In this document: positions 16,427-25,867 of the stretch, one piece after another
Layout of the letters: every line of letters begins with the position of its first letter
Numbering within the stretch: the stretch's first letter is position 1
Assembly (NCBI RefSeq): GCF_001401755.1
Contig: NZ_AVQK01000023.1
Location: 62,001 to 126,000, forward strand
Length of the DNA: 64,000 bases
Source of the DNA: Aquimarina longa SW024
GTDB lineage: Bacteria; Bacteroidota; Bacteroidia; Flavobacteriales; Flavobacteriaceae
Reading direction: 5' to 3'
Position numbers and translations under genes: made by a program
The notes under the pieces: generated by a model
Database searches by the model: none
Seen by the model: the letters and a program-made list of their open reading frames with translations, nothing else
What the model was told of the DNA's origin: nothing

Positions 16427-17815
16427 ATGCAAAATATAAAATCATATGTTGAAGAACATAAAGATCGTTTTATAAACGAACTTATAGAACTACTTAAAAT
16501 CCCATCGGTTAGTGCCGATGCCGCTTATAAGGATGATGTAATAAAAACAGCTGCCGAAATTAGTAAAAGCCTTAAAGAAGCAGGCTGTGATGCTGTAGAA
16601 ATATGTGAGACTCCTGGATACCCAATTGTATATGGAGAAAAAATTATAGATAAAAGCCTTCCGACTGTATTAGTATATGGACATTATGATGTACAACCAC
16701 CAGATCCAATAAATCTATGGGATAGTCCTCCTTTTGAGCCCGTAATCAAAAAAACAGAAACTCATCCTGAAGGGGCTATTTTTGCTAGAGGATCATGTGA
16801 TGATAAAGGGCAAATGTATATGCATGTCAAAGCATTAGAGTTAATGACCAAAACGGGCCAACTACCTTGTAATGTAAAATTTATGATCGAAGGAGAAGAA
16901 GAAGTAGGTAGCAAAAGTTTAAGTTGGTTTGTAGAACAACATCAAGAAAAACTGGCTAATGATGTCATCTTAATTAGTGATACAGGAATGATTGCTAAAG
17001 ATGTTCCTTCTATTACTACTGGTCTTAGAGGATTAAGCTATGTAGAAGTGGAAGTAACAGGTCCTAATAGAGATTTACATAGTGGTTTATATGGAGGAGC
17101 TGTTGCTAACCCTATTAATGTTTTAACAAAGATGATTGCATCATTACATGATGAAAATAATCATATTACTATTCCTGGTTTTTATGATGCTGTAGAAAAT
17201 CTTTCTACAGAAGAACGCTCAGAAATGGCAAAAGCACCATTCTCTCTGGATGCTTATAAAAAATCATTAGATATCAATGCAGTGTATGGAGAAGAAGGAT
17301 ATACTACTAATGAGCGTAATTCTATCCGTCCTACATTAGATGTAAATGGAATCTGGGGAGGATATACCGGAGAAGGGGCAAAAACTGTTATCGCTAGTAA
17401 AGCCTATGCCAAAATTTCTATGCGCTTAGTCCCTAATCAAGATTGGGAAGATATTACAGAATTATTCACAAAACATTTTGAGAGTATAGCACCAGAAGCA
17501 GTAACTGTAAAAGTAACTCCACATCATGGAGGACAAGGATATGTTACCCCAATCGATAACATAGGGTATAAAGCTGCAAGCAAAGCTTACCAAGATACCT
17601 TTGGTAAAACTCCAATACCACAACGTAGTGGAGGAAGTATTCCGATTGTTTCTTTATTCGAAAAAGAATTAAAAAGTAAAACAATCCTAATGGGGTTTGG
17701 GTTAGATAGTGATGCAATCCATTCACCTAATGAGCATTTTGGGGTATGGAATTACTTAAAAGGAATTGAAACGATTCCTCTTTTCTATAAATATTTTACA
17801 GAATTAAATGCATAA
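16427..17815 (+). CDS. M20-family dipeptidase (zinc metallopeptidase)
   Basis: About 462 residues from the ATG at 16427; a GTG at 16418 would add three residues (numbering below includes them). Zinc and catalytic motifs of M20 are present: GHYDVQPP (H89, D91), ARGSCDDKGQ (D128/D129), MIEGEEEVGS (E160-E162 region) and LISDTGM. A dimerisation domain begins around LRGLSYVEVEVTGPNRDLHS, and the last ligand is near the end at SDAIHSPNEHFGVWN. Length is normal for the dipeptidase group that includes carnosinase-like enzymes. It is a single gene, probably cytosolic, hydrolysing dipeptides from peptide uptake. Confidence 0.9.
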   Translation: MQNIKSYVEEHKDRFINELIELLKIPSVSADAAYKDDVIKTAAEISKSLKEAGCDAVEICETPGYPIVYGEKIIDKSLPTVLVYGHYDVQPPDPINLWDSPPFEPVIKKTETHPEGAIFARGSCDDKGQMYMHVKALELMTKTGQLPCNVKFMIEGEEEVGSKSLSWFVEQHQEKLANDVILISDTGMIAKDVPSITTGLRGLSYVEVEVTGPNRDLHSGLYGGAVANPINVLTKMIASLHDENNHITIPGFYDAVENLSTEERSEMAKAPFSLDAYKKSLDINAVYGEEGYTTNERNSIRPTLDVNGIWGGYTGEGAKTVIASKAYAKISMRLVPNQDWEDITELFTKHFESIAPEAVTVKVTPHHGGQGYVTPIDNIGYKAASKAYQDTFGKTPIPQRSGGSIPIVSLFEKELKSKTILMGFGLDSDAIHSPNEHFGVWNYLKGIETIPLFYKYFTELNA

Positions 17816-17876
17816 GATTCAAAATTTACTTCGAGACTGATTATATTTTTTAATAGTATCAATCTATAAATACTGC

Positions 17877-17922
17877 AATGGCGTTATCTTGATTTTTAAT
17901 CAGAATAACGCTATTCTTTTTT
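17877..17922 (+). terminator. Rho-independent terminator after the dipeptidase gene
   Basis: AATGGCGTTATCTTGATT (from 17877) pairs imperfectly with AATCAGAATAACGCTATT (to 17915), followed by a T tract. Confidence 0.65.
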
Positions 17923-18153
17923 ACTATTATTTAGATGTTTTTCTGGTTTTGACAGAAATAGCTTATTAAAACAATAATAACTAGCTCTTTTTATCGAAAA
18001 TATAGAATACATTATTCCTTTTCATTTTTTTCATTGTAAATTCATAGAAAGATAATTCCTCTATACTTTTCTTGTTTTACAATTTGCACACATATGTTCT
18101 TTTACACTAACAATATATTCTTAAAATCAATTTCAATCCTAAAAAATGTAATA

Positions 18154-19659
18154 ATGAAAAAAATGACAATAGGTCTTTCAGCTTTATTAAGCATAACATT
18201 CACTTTTGCTCAAACTAATGTTACAGAAACCAACCAGACAGGTAAAAACAATGAGATAGAAACTTTACAAAAAGGAAGTAAGAATTCTTTAATGATCACC
18301 CAAGATGGAGATCTTAATAAATCAGAAGTAAAGCAAGGTACAGAAGGTACATTGGCAGAAAATGGTATGATTGATCAAACCCAAACTGGAAATGACAATA
18401 GTGTATATGTTATACAACAAGGAAATCTTAATAAAGTGAATCAAAATCAGTTAGGATCATTTAATACTGCAGAAGCATATCAATATTCTAATATTTTAGA
18501 AAGTGAAATTACACAAACACAGATAGGAAGTAATAACCGTGTAATTGCTACTCAAGGAACAGATGAATTATTTTTCGAAAATAGTAAGAATACTATTGTT
18601 CAATCACAGAATGGAGAGTTTAATACCGTAGAAGCAAATCAATCTAGTAATGATGGTCAACAAAGTATTGTACAAAATCAAGAAGGTGAGTTTAATCATG
18701 CAGAAGCTTCTCAAGAATCATTTTTTGGAAGCAATAATATAATTGACCAGAAGCAAAATGGAGAAAATAATAGAGCAGAAGCAACTCAATCAGAAGGGCA
18801 TTTTACTAAAAATAGTATTGTACAATATCAAAAGGGGGCTGATAACATTATGGAAGCTAGTCAATCACTTTTTAGATTTGGTTTTGAAGAATTAAAAATA
18901 GATCAATCTCAGATCGGTAATCAAAATATAGCAAAAGCAATCCAAAAAAATGGGTATGCTATTACACAAAATCAAACAGGAGACTTTAATCAAGTATATG
19001 CCGAACAGAATAATACGACTCCGGCTATAATCACCCAAAATCAGGATGGAATAAAAAATAGTGCAACTGCTATTCAAAAAGGAAAACCAACAGGAGGAGT
19101 AATGTTTTCTAATATTACTCAATATCAAAAAGGAGAAGATAATCAGACTTATGCAAGTCTAGAGGGTAGAGGTACCATTAACCAAAAACAAGAAGGTTTA
19201 AGGAATAATGCTTCTGTAACTAGTCTGGGGCTGAATATTAATGGTATTCAAGTTCAAAAAGGAAACGATAATAAAGCAACTATAACTAATGAAGGATATA
19301 GATCTAGTGTGACACAAAATCAAACAGGAGACTTTAATGAAACCATAGCAATACAAAGTGGATTTTTTATTAATAAGATTACACAAACTCAAGAAGGGAT
19401 ACGTAATAATATAGAAGGTGTGCAGTATGGTGAAAAACACTTATTATCGCAACTACAACAAGGAAATGAAAATACAATAACCTCTATCCAAGATGGATTC
19501 TTAAATAATACTAGTGCAATCCAAAAAGGTGATTTTAACACTATCAATACAACACAAAATGGAACTACTAATACGTTGACAATTATACAAAATGGAACTG
19601 CATTATCAGCAATAATAAAACAAGAAGGAAAAGGAAACAAGGCTGTTATTTCTCAATAA
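18154..19659 (+). CDS. Curlin-repeat (CsgA/CsgB-like) secreted amyloid-type protein
   Basis: 501 residues from the ATG at 18154, where MKKMTIGLSALLSITFTFAQ is a signal peptide; an upstream ATG at 18094 adds 20 residues ahead of it and is unlikely. The rest is about 20 curlin-type repeats of ~20-23 residues with the pattern Q-x-G-x-x-N-x-x-x-x-x-Q, for example QTQTGNDNSVYVIQQGNLNK and IVQNQEGEFNHAEASQ. The spacing of Gln, Gly and Asn makes a beta-solenoid stack, as in curli subunits. No csgE/F/G assembly genes lie nearby. At three times CsgA length it may be an adhesin or matrix fibre. Confidence 0.85.
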   Translation: MKKMTIGLSALLSITFTFAQTNVTETNQTGKNNEIETLQKGSKNSLMITQDGDLNKSEVKQGTEGTLAENGMIDQTQTGNDNSVYVIQQGNLNKVNQNQLGSFNTAEAYQYSNILESEITQTQIGSNNRVIATQGTDELFFENSKNTIVQSQNGEFNTVEANQSSNDGQQSIVQNQEGEFNHAEASQESFFGSNNIIDQKQNGENNRAEATQSEGHFTKNSIVQYQKGADNIMEASQSLFRFGFEELKIDQSQIGNQNIAKAIQKNGYAITQNQTGDFNQVYAEQNNTTPAIITQNQDGIKNSATAIQKGKPTGGVMFSNITQYQKGEDNQTYASLEGRGTINQKQEGLRNNASVTSLGLNINGIQVQKGNDNKATITNEGYRSSVTQNQTGDFNETIAIQSGFFINKITQTQEGIRNNIEGVQYGEKHLLSQLQQGNENTITSIQDGFLNNTSAIQKGDFNTINTTQNGTTNTLTIIQNGTALSAIIKQEGKGNKAVISQ

Positions 19660-19676
19660 TCTTTTCCTTTTTTTTA

Positions 19677-19720
19677 AATAGACTTGATTAAGACATCCTA
19701 CTTATCAAGTCTATTTTTTT
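19677..19720 (+). terminator. Rho-independent terminator after the curlin-repeat gene
   Basis: AATAGACTTGATTAAG and CTTATCAAGTCTATT pair with one bulged T, followed by eight T. Confidence 0.75.
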
Positions 19721-19729
19721 TGATTTTTT

Positions 19730-19763
19730 TTGGAAATATAAAATAATACTCTACATTTGTAGA
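19730..19763 (+). promoter_or_regulatory. Promoter with overlapping BlaI/MecI-type operator
   Basis: TCTACATTTGTAGA (19750-19763) is a palindrome with TACA/TGTA half-sites, the core recognised by BlaI/MecI-family repressors. Inside it TACATTTG (19752-19759) fits the Bacteroidota -7 element TAnnTTTG, with TTG 19 bp upstream at 19730-19732. Another half-site-like TGTAGA lies at 19779. Repressor binding would block the promoter of its own operon. Inferred from sequence pattern only. Confidence 0.6.
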
Positions 19764-19786
19764 ATAAACTCTAATAATGTAGAACA

Positions 19787-20158
19787 ATGCAGTTATCAAA
19801 AACCGAAGAACAAGTAATGCAATATCTTTGGAAACTAGAGAAAGCTTTTATGAAGGATATATTAGATGCTTTCCCAGAACCAAAACCTGCAACTACAACA
19901 GTAGCTACATTACTTAAGAGAATGACCGATAAAGGTTTTGTAACGTATACCCTGTATGGTAAATCAAGAGAGTATTATCCGTTGGTTAAAAAAACTGATT
20001 ATTTTTCTAAGCATGTAAATGGGTTAATTAAGAATTTTTTTAATGATTCTGCCTCACAATTTGCATCATTTTTTACTTCAGAAACGAACTTATCTACCTC
20101 AGAATTAGAGGATCTAAAAAAAATAGTTGATGAACAAATCCAAAAACAGAAAAAATGA
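19787..20158 (+). CDS. BlaI/MecI/CopY-family transcriptional repressor
   Basis: 123 residues. Winged-helix repressor starting QLSKTEEQVMQYLWKLEKAF with ATTTVATLLKRMTDKGFVTY as recognition helix and wing, and YYPLVKKTDYFSKHV leading to the C-terminal dimerisation helix. This family is inactivated by proteolysis triggered by a partner M56 membrane peptidase, whose gene overlaps by four bases (ATGA at 20155). An operator-like palindrome lies 24 bp upstream of the start. Confidence 0.9.
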   Translation: MQLSKTEEQVMQYLWKLEKAFMKDILDAFPEPKPATTTVATLLKRMTDKGFVTYTLYGKSREYYPLVKKTDYFSKHVNGLIKNFFNDSASQFASFFTSETNLSTSELEDLKKIVDEQIQKQKK

Positions 20159-22017
20159 TTGTATACATCCTAAAATCATCTCTTTGTCTGTTGCTATTAT
20201 GGGGTTTTTATACGCTATTTTTAGAACGAGAACAAATGCATCATTTTAAAAGATTTTACCTCCTTTTTAGTTTAGTTTTTGCATATACGATTCCTCTAAT
20301 TACGATAACATATACAACTGATGCTACAATTAGTTCTGATGAGTTCCAACACCCTATAACTTATGTAACACAAACAGACCGGATACAACCAGAAGAAGCT
20401 TCTATAAACTATATTCTTATATTGCTATGGACTGTTTACGGGATAGGTGTTCTTGTTTTTGCTATTAGATTTATAAAAAACATATCTAATTTGATTAAAA
20501 AGGTAAGAAGAAATGAAAATTTAAAAGAACCTTCGCATATTAATGTCCTTCTTAGTAACACAATCATACCACACACTTTTTTAAAATACATATTTGTTCC
20601 CAAAAAAGAATTTCAGAAAAAGGTTATCCCACAAGAAGTATTATTACATGAGAAAACTCATGTACAACAAAAACATACATTAGATATTTTACTTGTTGAG
20701 GTTTTACAAATACTTTTTTGGTTCAATCCACTATGGTTTTTAATTAAAAAATCAATTCGATTAAACCATGAATTTCTTGCAGATCAAAAAGTATTGAAAC
20801 AACAATTTTCAATACCTCATTATATGAACATACTTGTTAATTATCCAAGCAGTACTCATCAAACTGTATTAACGAGTCCTATTAATTATTCATTAACCAA
20901 AAAACGAATCCTTATGATGTCACAACAATTTTCTAGAACCAGAGCAGCAGCTCGATTACTGCTGCTCTTACCTATCCTTCTAGGCTGCATGTTACTGTTT
21001 AATAACAAAATTATAGCACAGCAGAAGAATCCTCAGTACACAGAGCCCGTAACGCAAACAGATTCTGATAAACAGATTAAAATCCGTATCAAAAATAAAC
21101 AGATTACAGTAAATGGTACTGCTACAAAATTCTCTGATTTTGTAAGTACTATAGACGATATGACAAAACAATGGGATGATGATGAACTTAGCAGATTTCA
21201 GTTTGATATTCAGATTATGAATTCAGAAGATGCATTTGTTCAGCAACTTAATGAAGCATACAGAAAAACAAGATTATATAAAGCAAATCCTAGTGGTCAT
21301 GATTTAATACCTCCTCCTCCCCCACTTCCGGAAACTCTAAAAATGAAAAAAGAGGAGACTAGTCATACTTCTACTCCACTAGCGCTAAAAGTAAAAAAAG
21401 ATAAAAAAAATGTTATTCCATCTCCACCAATGCCAACTGCACCTCTAGCACCATTTTCGCATTCGGTAGATATCGATATGGAAGATATAGAAAATGAAGT
21501 AGCGTTGGCAACGATAGAAACAGAGCAAGAAATAGCAATGACAATGGCAGAAGAAGTAGAAGAGATAAAAGCTATGGCTATGGAAAAAGCCAAAGAAGCT
21601 AGAATGATTGCCATGGAAGAAGCCGAAGAAGCTAGAATGATTGCTATGGAAGAAGCTAGAGAAGTTAGAGAAGTTAGAGAGGCTATATTAGAAGAAGTAC
21701 ATAGAGTACAGGAAAGATCTCATGAAATACGTGAAGAAGCGATGAGAGAAATCGAAAGATCAAGAGCTGAAATTGAAAAACATAGAGAAATCCATATTAG
21801 AAAAGCTAAGGAACATGCAAAACGAGTACAAAAGCATGCAAAGTATACGGCAAGTAAAGCAAGAAAGAAAGCAGAAAAAGCTCGAAGAAAAGCTATAGAG
21901 AAAGCTCGAAAAATACACGATATCGCCAGAAAAGAAGCAATGAGCGCTAGAAAAGAGGTTCGTAAAGCTATACTAGAAGCTAAAAAAGAACAAAAAAAAA
22001 ATAGTAGAGAAAATTAG
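20155..22017 (+). CDS. M56-family (BlaR1-like) sensor metallopeptidase with long charged helical tail
   Basis: 620 residues. Membrane helices at ~3-20, ~34-54 and ~85-108, then zinc motif LLHEKTHVQQKH (H165, E166, H169) with LNHEFLADQ downstream (third ligand region), and a helix around residue 265 (RLLLLLPILLGCMLLF). The extracytoplasmic part has no penicillin-binding domain. Instead it has a Pro-rich stretch (PPPPPLPETL) and then about 170 residues of Glu/Lys/Arg/Ala-rich heptad-like sequence with repeats of the type MEEAEEARMIA. The stimulus is therefore probably not a beta-lactam. It overlaps the repressor gene and likely cleaves that repressor. Confidence 0.85.
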   Translation: MIVYILKSSLCLLLLWGFYTLFLEREQMHHFKRFYLLFSLVFAYTIPLITITYTTDATISSDEFQHPITYVTQTDRIQPEEASINYILILLWTVYGIGVLVFAIRFIKNISNLIKKVRRNENLKEPSHINVLLSNTIIPHTFLKYIFVPKKEFQKKVIPQEVLLHEKTHVQQKHTLDILLVEVLQILFWFNPLWFLIKKSIRLNHEFLADQKVLKQQFSIPHYMNILVNYPSSTHQTVLTSPINYSLTKKRILMMSQQFSRTRAAARLLLLLPILLGCMLLFNNKIIAQQKNPQYTEPVTQTDSDKQIKIRIKNKQITVNGTATKFSDFVSTIDDMTKQWDDDELSRFQFDIQIMNSEDAFVQQLNEAYRKTRLYKANPSGHDLIPPPPPLPETLKMKKEETSHTSTPLALKVKKDKKNVIPSPPMPTAPLAPFSHSVDIDMEDIENEVALATIETEQEIAMTMAEEVEEIKAMAMEKAKEARMIAMEEAEEARMIAMEEAREVREVREAILEEVHRVQERSHEIREEAMREIERSRAEIEKHREIHIRKAKEHAKRVQKHAKYTASKARKKAEKARRKAIEKARKIHDIARKEAMSARKEVRKAILEAKKEQKKNSREN

Positions 22018-22063
22018 AACAAAAACACGAGATACTATTATATGTTTTCTGAATGAATTGTAA

Positions 22064-22099
22064 TTAGATCTCATAGGTTTTAAAACCTATGAGATCTAA
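22064..22099 (+). terminator. Perfect 36-bp palindromic terminator
   Basis: TTAGATCTCATAGGTTTT followed by its exact complement, then ATTTTT. It ends the BlaI/M56 operon. Confidence 0.75.
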
Positions 22100-22167
22100 A
22101 TTTTTACACAACATTTATTTGTAAATCAGCGTTATATGGAGTATCAATCAAAAAACCCTTAGATGTT

Positions 22168-23268
22168 ATGTTAAAACGTTTTTTTATTTTATGTTCAGGA
22201 GCTGATGCAGATATATTGTCTGATAGTTCTGCTGGAGAGCAAAATAAGTATGCTGGTATCGGAGCTACTGTTTTTTTTACTGCTGTGATGGCTTTTGTCG
22301 CTGCTAGTTATGCCTTATATACTGTATTTGATACGTACATTGCTGCCATTTTCTTTGGATTACTATGGGGATTACTCATTTTTAATCTAGATAGATTTAT
22401 TGTATCAACTATTAAGAAAAAAGATAATTTTATGGATGAACTGATGCAAGCTTCTCCTAGAATTATTTTAGCTATAATCATCGCTATTGTCATTGCTAAA
22501 CCTTTAGAATTAAAGATTTTTGAAAAAGAAATCGATAGAGTATTACTAGAACAAAAGAATGATTTTACATTAGCTAATAAAGAGCAAATAGCGACGCAAT
22601 ATAATCCAGCGATTGCTACAATCGATGCTGAAATAGGTGCACTTAAAAAAGAAATAACTCTTAAAGAGACAGAGGTCAATACGCTTTATGAAACCTATAT
22701 TGCCGAGGCTGAAGGTAGAAAAGGAACAGAAGTTATTGGAAAAGGACCTGTATATAAAGAAAAGCGAGAAAAACATGATGCTACTTTGGCAGAGTTCGCT
22801 GAATTAAAGAAAACAAATGCAGAAAAAATCACTGCATTAGAACTAAAAAAAGCTGAATTAGCTACTGAGTATACTACTCAGGTAAACACTTCACAACCGA
22901 TTATCGATAACTTTGATGGATTAATGGCTAGGGTAAATGCTCTGAATAAATTACCTTGGCTGCCTTCGTTTTTTATCTTTTTACTATTTCTAGCGATAGA
23001 AACTTCTCCCATTTTTGCAAAATTACTTTCACCCAAAGGGGAATATGATTATAAGTCAGAAGATGTAGAGAATGAAATAAAAACTTGGGTAGCCCAAAAA
23101 GAGGATCAACGAAAAGCATTATTAGAAACAGATCACGCCATTAATGATAAGGTATATGGAGATCTTACCAAAGAAGAAGAACTATATGCTTATAAGAAGA
23201 AAATTGCCCGAGAAATGATGAAAAAACAACAAGATGCTTTTTATAAACGACAAATAGAGGGCTTATAA
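22168..23268 (+). CDS. DUF4407 membrane protein
   Basis: 366 residues. N-terminal pair of membrane helices (YAGIGATVFFTAVMAFVAAS and IYAAIFFGLLWGLLIFNLDR-like), followed by RPIILAIIIAIVIAKPLELK as a third. A long coiled coil runs over ~130-245 (Glu/Lys-rich, KKEITLKETEVNTLYETYIA), then a C-terminal helix (SFFIFLLFLAIETSPIFAK) and a charged tail. The signature near the start (LCSGADADIL) and the NLDRFIV motif fit the DUF4407 family. Function unknown; no operon partner. Confidence 0.75.
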   Translation: MLKRFFILCSGADADILSDSSAGEQNKYAGIGATVFFTAVMAFVAASYALYTVFDTYIAAIFFGLLWGLLIFNLDRFIVSTIKKKDNFMDELMQASPRIILAIIIAIVIAKPLELKIFEKEIDRVLLEQKNDFTLANKEQIATQYNPAIATIDAEIGALKKEITLKETEVNTLYETYIAEAEGRKGTEVIGKGPVYKEKREKHDATLAEFAELKKTNAEKITALELKKAELATEYTTQVNTSQPIIDNFDGLMARVNALNKLPWLPSFFIFLLFLAIETSPIFAKLLSPKGEYDYKSEDVENEIKTWVAQKEDQRKALLETDHAINDKVYGDLTKEEELYAYKKKIAREMMKKQQDAFYKRQIEGL

Positions 23269-23770
23269 CAGACCCTAAAATTTATTCAATACTTTTTACT
23301 GCCTAAAAAAAATAGACCTTACAAGATTATAAAAATCTTCTGTAAGGTCTATTATTGTCTAATAATGTGATAAAAAAGACTGTTCATTAATGTCCTAAGT
23401 GATAGATATGTCTTTAACGCTATTCTTAATCTATAACTCTTTACTGTATCGTTAATAACCTAGCGTTTTTTATATAGAACCTTTAATTGGGTAAATGTTA
23501 ATAGATTTTTTTTTACTAGTGATCCTAATCATAAATATAAGACAGAACAATAACCAAAATTGTTCTTTAAGAAGAGAAGTAGCTTAGTATTTATAAATTC
23601 TGATAAGTATATTTATAAATTTTAACCATTGTTTATTTCAGTATATTCTTTATAAATATGTTTGTTTCTAAAAAAACGGTTTTATGATTTGCTACTAAAA
23701 CCACCTTTTATTTATAAGGTTATCCCTTATATTGCTATTGATTTTTATAACCCCTATTTTAAACATAAGA
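23269..23770. other. Spacer with one terminator
   Basis: Apart from the terminator at 23311-23353 I see only AT-rich sequence, presumably including the promoter region of the TPR-AraC gene. No RNA gene recognised. Confidence 0.4.
23311..23353 (+). terminator. Rho-independent terminator after the DUF4407 gene
   Basis: AATAGACCTTACA (23311-23323) pairs with TGTAAGGTCTATT (23341-23353); flanked by A-rich and T-containing stretches so may act in both directions. Confidence 0.7.
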
Positions 23771-25486
23771 ATGAAGAATATTTATCCTATTATTTTAATT
23801 TTTATAATCCTGGTTTCCCTACCTAAAAAAGGAGTTAGTATGCCAACTAAAAAAGGGGGTAGTGAAAAAGAATATTCAGTTTCTGATTCTTTAGATTATA
23901 AATCATTTGATGAACTGCGAACGCTTTTTATTAAACATTATAAAGATTCGGTTTTTATAAACAAATTATCTAATACATACCTTATTAGAGCAAAGAAAAA
24001 TAAGAATCGTATTGAAATAGCAAATGGATATCAGATATTCTTTGAAATGAATGTAAATAATCCAAAAGTTGCGTTGGCATACACGGATTCTATGATAAAT
24101 ATCACTAAAGGAATAAAAAATGAATTCTATCCCGCGAGAGGTTATTTGTTAAAAGGTTATCTTTTACAAAGATTAGAAAAATATAATGAAGCTTTAACCT
24201 CGTATTTGATTTCAAAAAAACATGCAGAGATCAATCAGAATATGAGCCATATCATTGCTATAACCCATAATATTGCGATCCTGAAAAGCACCTTAGGAAA
24301 AGATGAGGAATCTTTAGAGATTTATAAAAAAAACTTAAAGCTCTTATCCACTGAGGATACTATTGATAAATTCAGATCCCATTATATAGCGACTCTTTGT
24401 AAACTGTCCGATAGTTATAATTTATTTAAAAAATATGATACCGCACATTTTTATCTAAAAAAAGGTATTGCATCTTCGCTATCAAGGGGTATTCCGCATT
24501 CTTATTCTGAATTACTTTCATCCTATGGAGTGAATAGTTATTTTAGAAAAGACTATACCGTAGCGCAGGATAGTTTAAAAAAATCCCTATCATTATCCCA
24601 AAAAAGCCCATATACTAACGTACTCATTACCTATTTATATTTAGGAAAAACATTACTACAACTAAATAAGGAAGAAAAAGCTATTGGTTATTTAAAAAAA
24701 ATAGACTCCGCAGTACATATTCCTAATTATATATTAGAAACCAGAGAAGCGTTTACTTTGCTCATAGATCATTATAAAAAGAAAGAGGATAGAGAAAATC
24801 AGCTAAGGGTTATGGAAAAATTGATAAAGCTAGATAGTAGTCTCTCTATAAAACATAAAAAATTACAGATAGATATTATAAAAAAGTATGACAATGTACA
24901 ACTGATCAAAGAAAAAGAACAATTAATACATAGCATCAAGAATCGTAGTAAAATAAAGATATATCAATTATGGTTCTTTGGAGGAGTAACAATTACATTG
25001 ATAAGCTTAGGATATTTTTATTATTATAAAAAAAGAAAGAAAAATTATGAAAGAGCATATCAAGAAAAGTTACTAAATACAGAACATCTAACTAAAAAGA
25101 AAACACAGAAAACAAAAGATATTGAACTGGCACCAGAATTAAGAGACGATATTCTAAAAAAACTTGAAGATTTTGAGAAGAATAGAATTTATTTAAAAAA
25201 TGATTTAACCATGTCGAAAGTTGCCAAAAAGCTAAAAACAAATTCGACATACTTATCCAAGATTATTAATATAAATAAACAAAAAAATTTCGCCAATTAC
25301 ATTAATGATTTACGTATAGAATATTGTGTAGAACAAATAAAAAAAAATAAAAAATTTAGACACTATTCTATAACGTCGATGGCAAAAGAAGTAGGTTTTA
25401 ATAATATACAGTCTTTTGTAAAAGCATTTTATAAAAAAAATGGTTGTAACCCTACTGAATACATAAAAAAATCTGACAATAAGTGA
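23771..25486 (+). CDS. TPR-repeat AraC-family regulator with one membrane helix
   Basis: 571 residues from the ATG at 23771, which opens a signal-anchor (MKNIYPIILIFIILVSLP); an earlier ATG at 23732 adds 13 residues. Residues ~40-370 are helical repeats of TPR type (LLKGYLLQRLEKYNEALTSY; YLYLGKTLLQLNKEEKAIGY). One transmembrane helix follows (LWFFGGVTITLISLGYFYYY), then an intracellular AraC domain (LTMSKVAKKLKTNSTYLSKI; ITSMAKEVGFNNIQSFVKAF) ending NPTEYIK. A periplasmic TPR sensor joined to a cytoplasmic HTH is a recurrent Flavobacteriaceae design. It is followed at 25620 by a double-glycine leader peptide gene that it may control. Confidence 0.85.
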   Translation: MKNIYPIILIFIILVSLPKKGVSMPTKKGGSEKEYSVSDSLDYKSFDELRTLFIKHYKDSVFINKLSNTYLIRAKKNKNRIEIANGYQIFFEMNVNNPKVALAYTDSMINITKGIKNEFYPARGYLLKGYLLQRLEKYNEALTSYLISKKHAEINQNMSHIIAITHNIAILKSTLGKDEESLEIYKKNLKLLSTEDTIDKFRSHYIATLCKLSDSYNLFKKYDTAHFYLKKGIASSLSRGIPHSYSELLSSYGVNSYFRKDYTVAQDSLKKSLSLSQKSPYTNVLITYLYLGKTLLQLNKEEKAIGYLKKIDSAVHIPNYILETREAFTLLIDHYKKKEDRENQLRVMEKLIKLDSSLSIKHKKLQIDIIKKYDNVQLIKEKEQLIHSIKNRSKIKIYQLWFFGGVTITLISLGYFYYYKKRKKNYERAYQEKLLNTEHLTKKKTQKTKDIELAPELRDDILKKLEDFEKNRIYLKNDLTMSKVAKKLKTNSTYLSKIININKQKNFANYINDLRIEYCVEQIKKNKKFRHYSITSMAKEVGFNNIQSFVKAFYKKNGCNPTEYIKKSDNK

Positions 25487-25619
25487 ATTATGTGATTGAA
25501 GTGCTTGATAAAAACCACTAAAGATTTATAAATTTTACCCAAAACATAAAGGAATTTATATAAACAATTAATGTTTGTTAGTTACATTTACATTACAACA
25601 AAATTCAAATTAACTCATC

Positions 25620-25793
25620 ATGAAAACAACTAAAAAGGTAAAGCTCGAATTAAAAAAAATTAATGTAACCAAACTTTCCGACTCTAATATAGCTAACATA
25701 AAAGGAGGGCGTATGAAAGAACTCATTAAAGTTCACGGTACAGAAGGTAGTTTGATCTCTCGTATTATAAACGGGGTGAAGTATTCATGCTAA
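25620..25793 (+). CDS. Double-glycine leader peptide precursor (natural-product/bacteriocin-type)
   Basis: 57 residues. The leader KKVKLELKKINVTKLSDSNI ends ANIKGG at residues 29-30, with alternating Lys and hydrophobic residues and a GG cleavage site, the form known for Bacteroidota GG-leader natural-product precursors, some annotated as class I lanthipeptides. The core after GG is 27 residues (RMKELIKVHGTEGSLISRII, ending KYSC) with two Ser, one Thr and a terminal Cys, enough for at least one thioether or disulfide. No LanB/LanC, cyclase or transporter gene is within the window. It lies 133 bp after the TPR-AraC regulator. Confidence 0.6.
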   Translation: MKTTKKVKLELKKINVTKLSDSNIANIKGGRMKELIKVHGTEGSLISRIINGVKYSC

Positions 25794-25867
25794 TAGATAA
25801 TATAATCTTTTATAGGTTCTATCGTAGAAAACAAAAAACCTACTTTGACTAGTAGAAGCATGTATGA

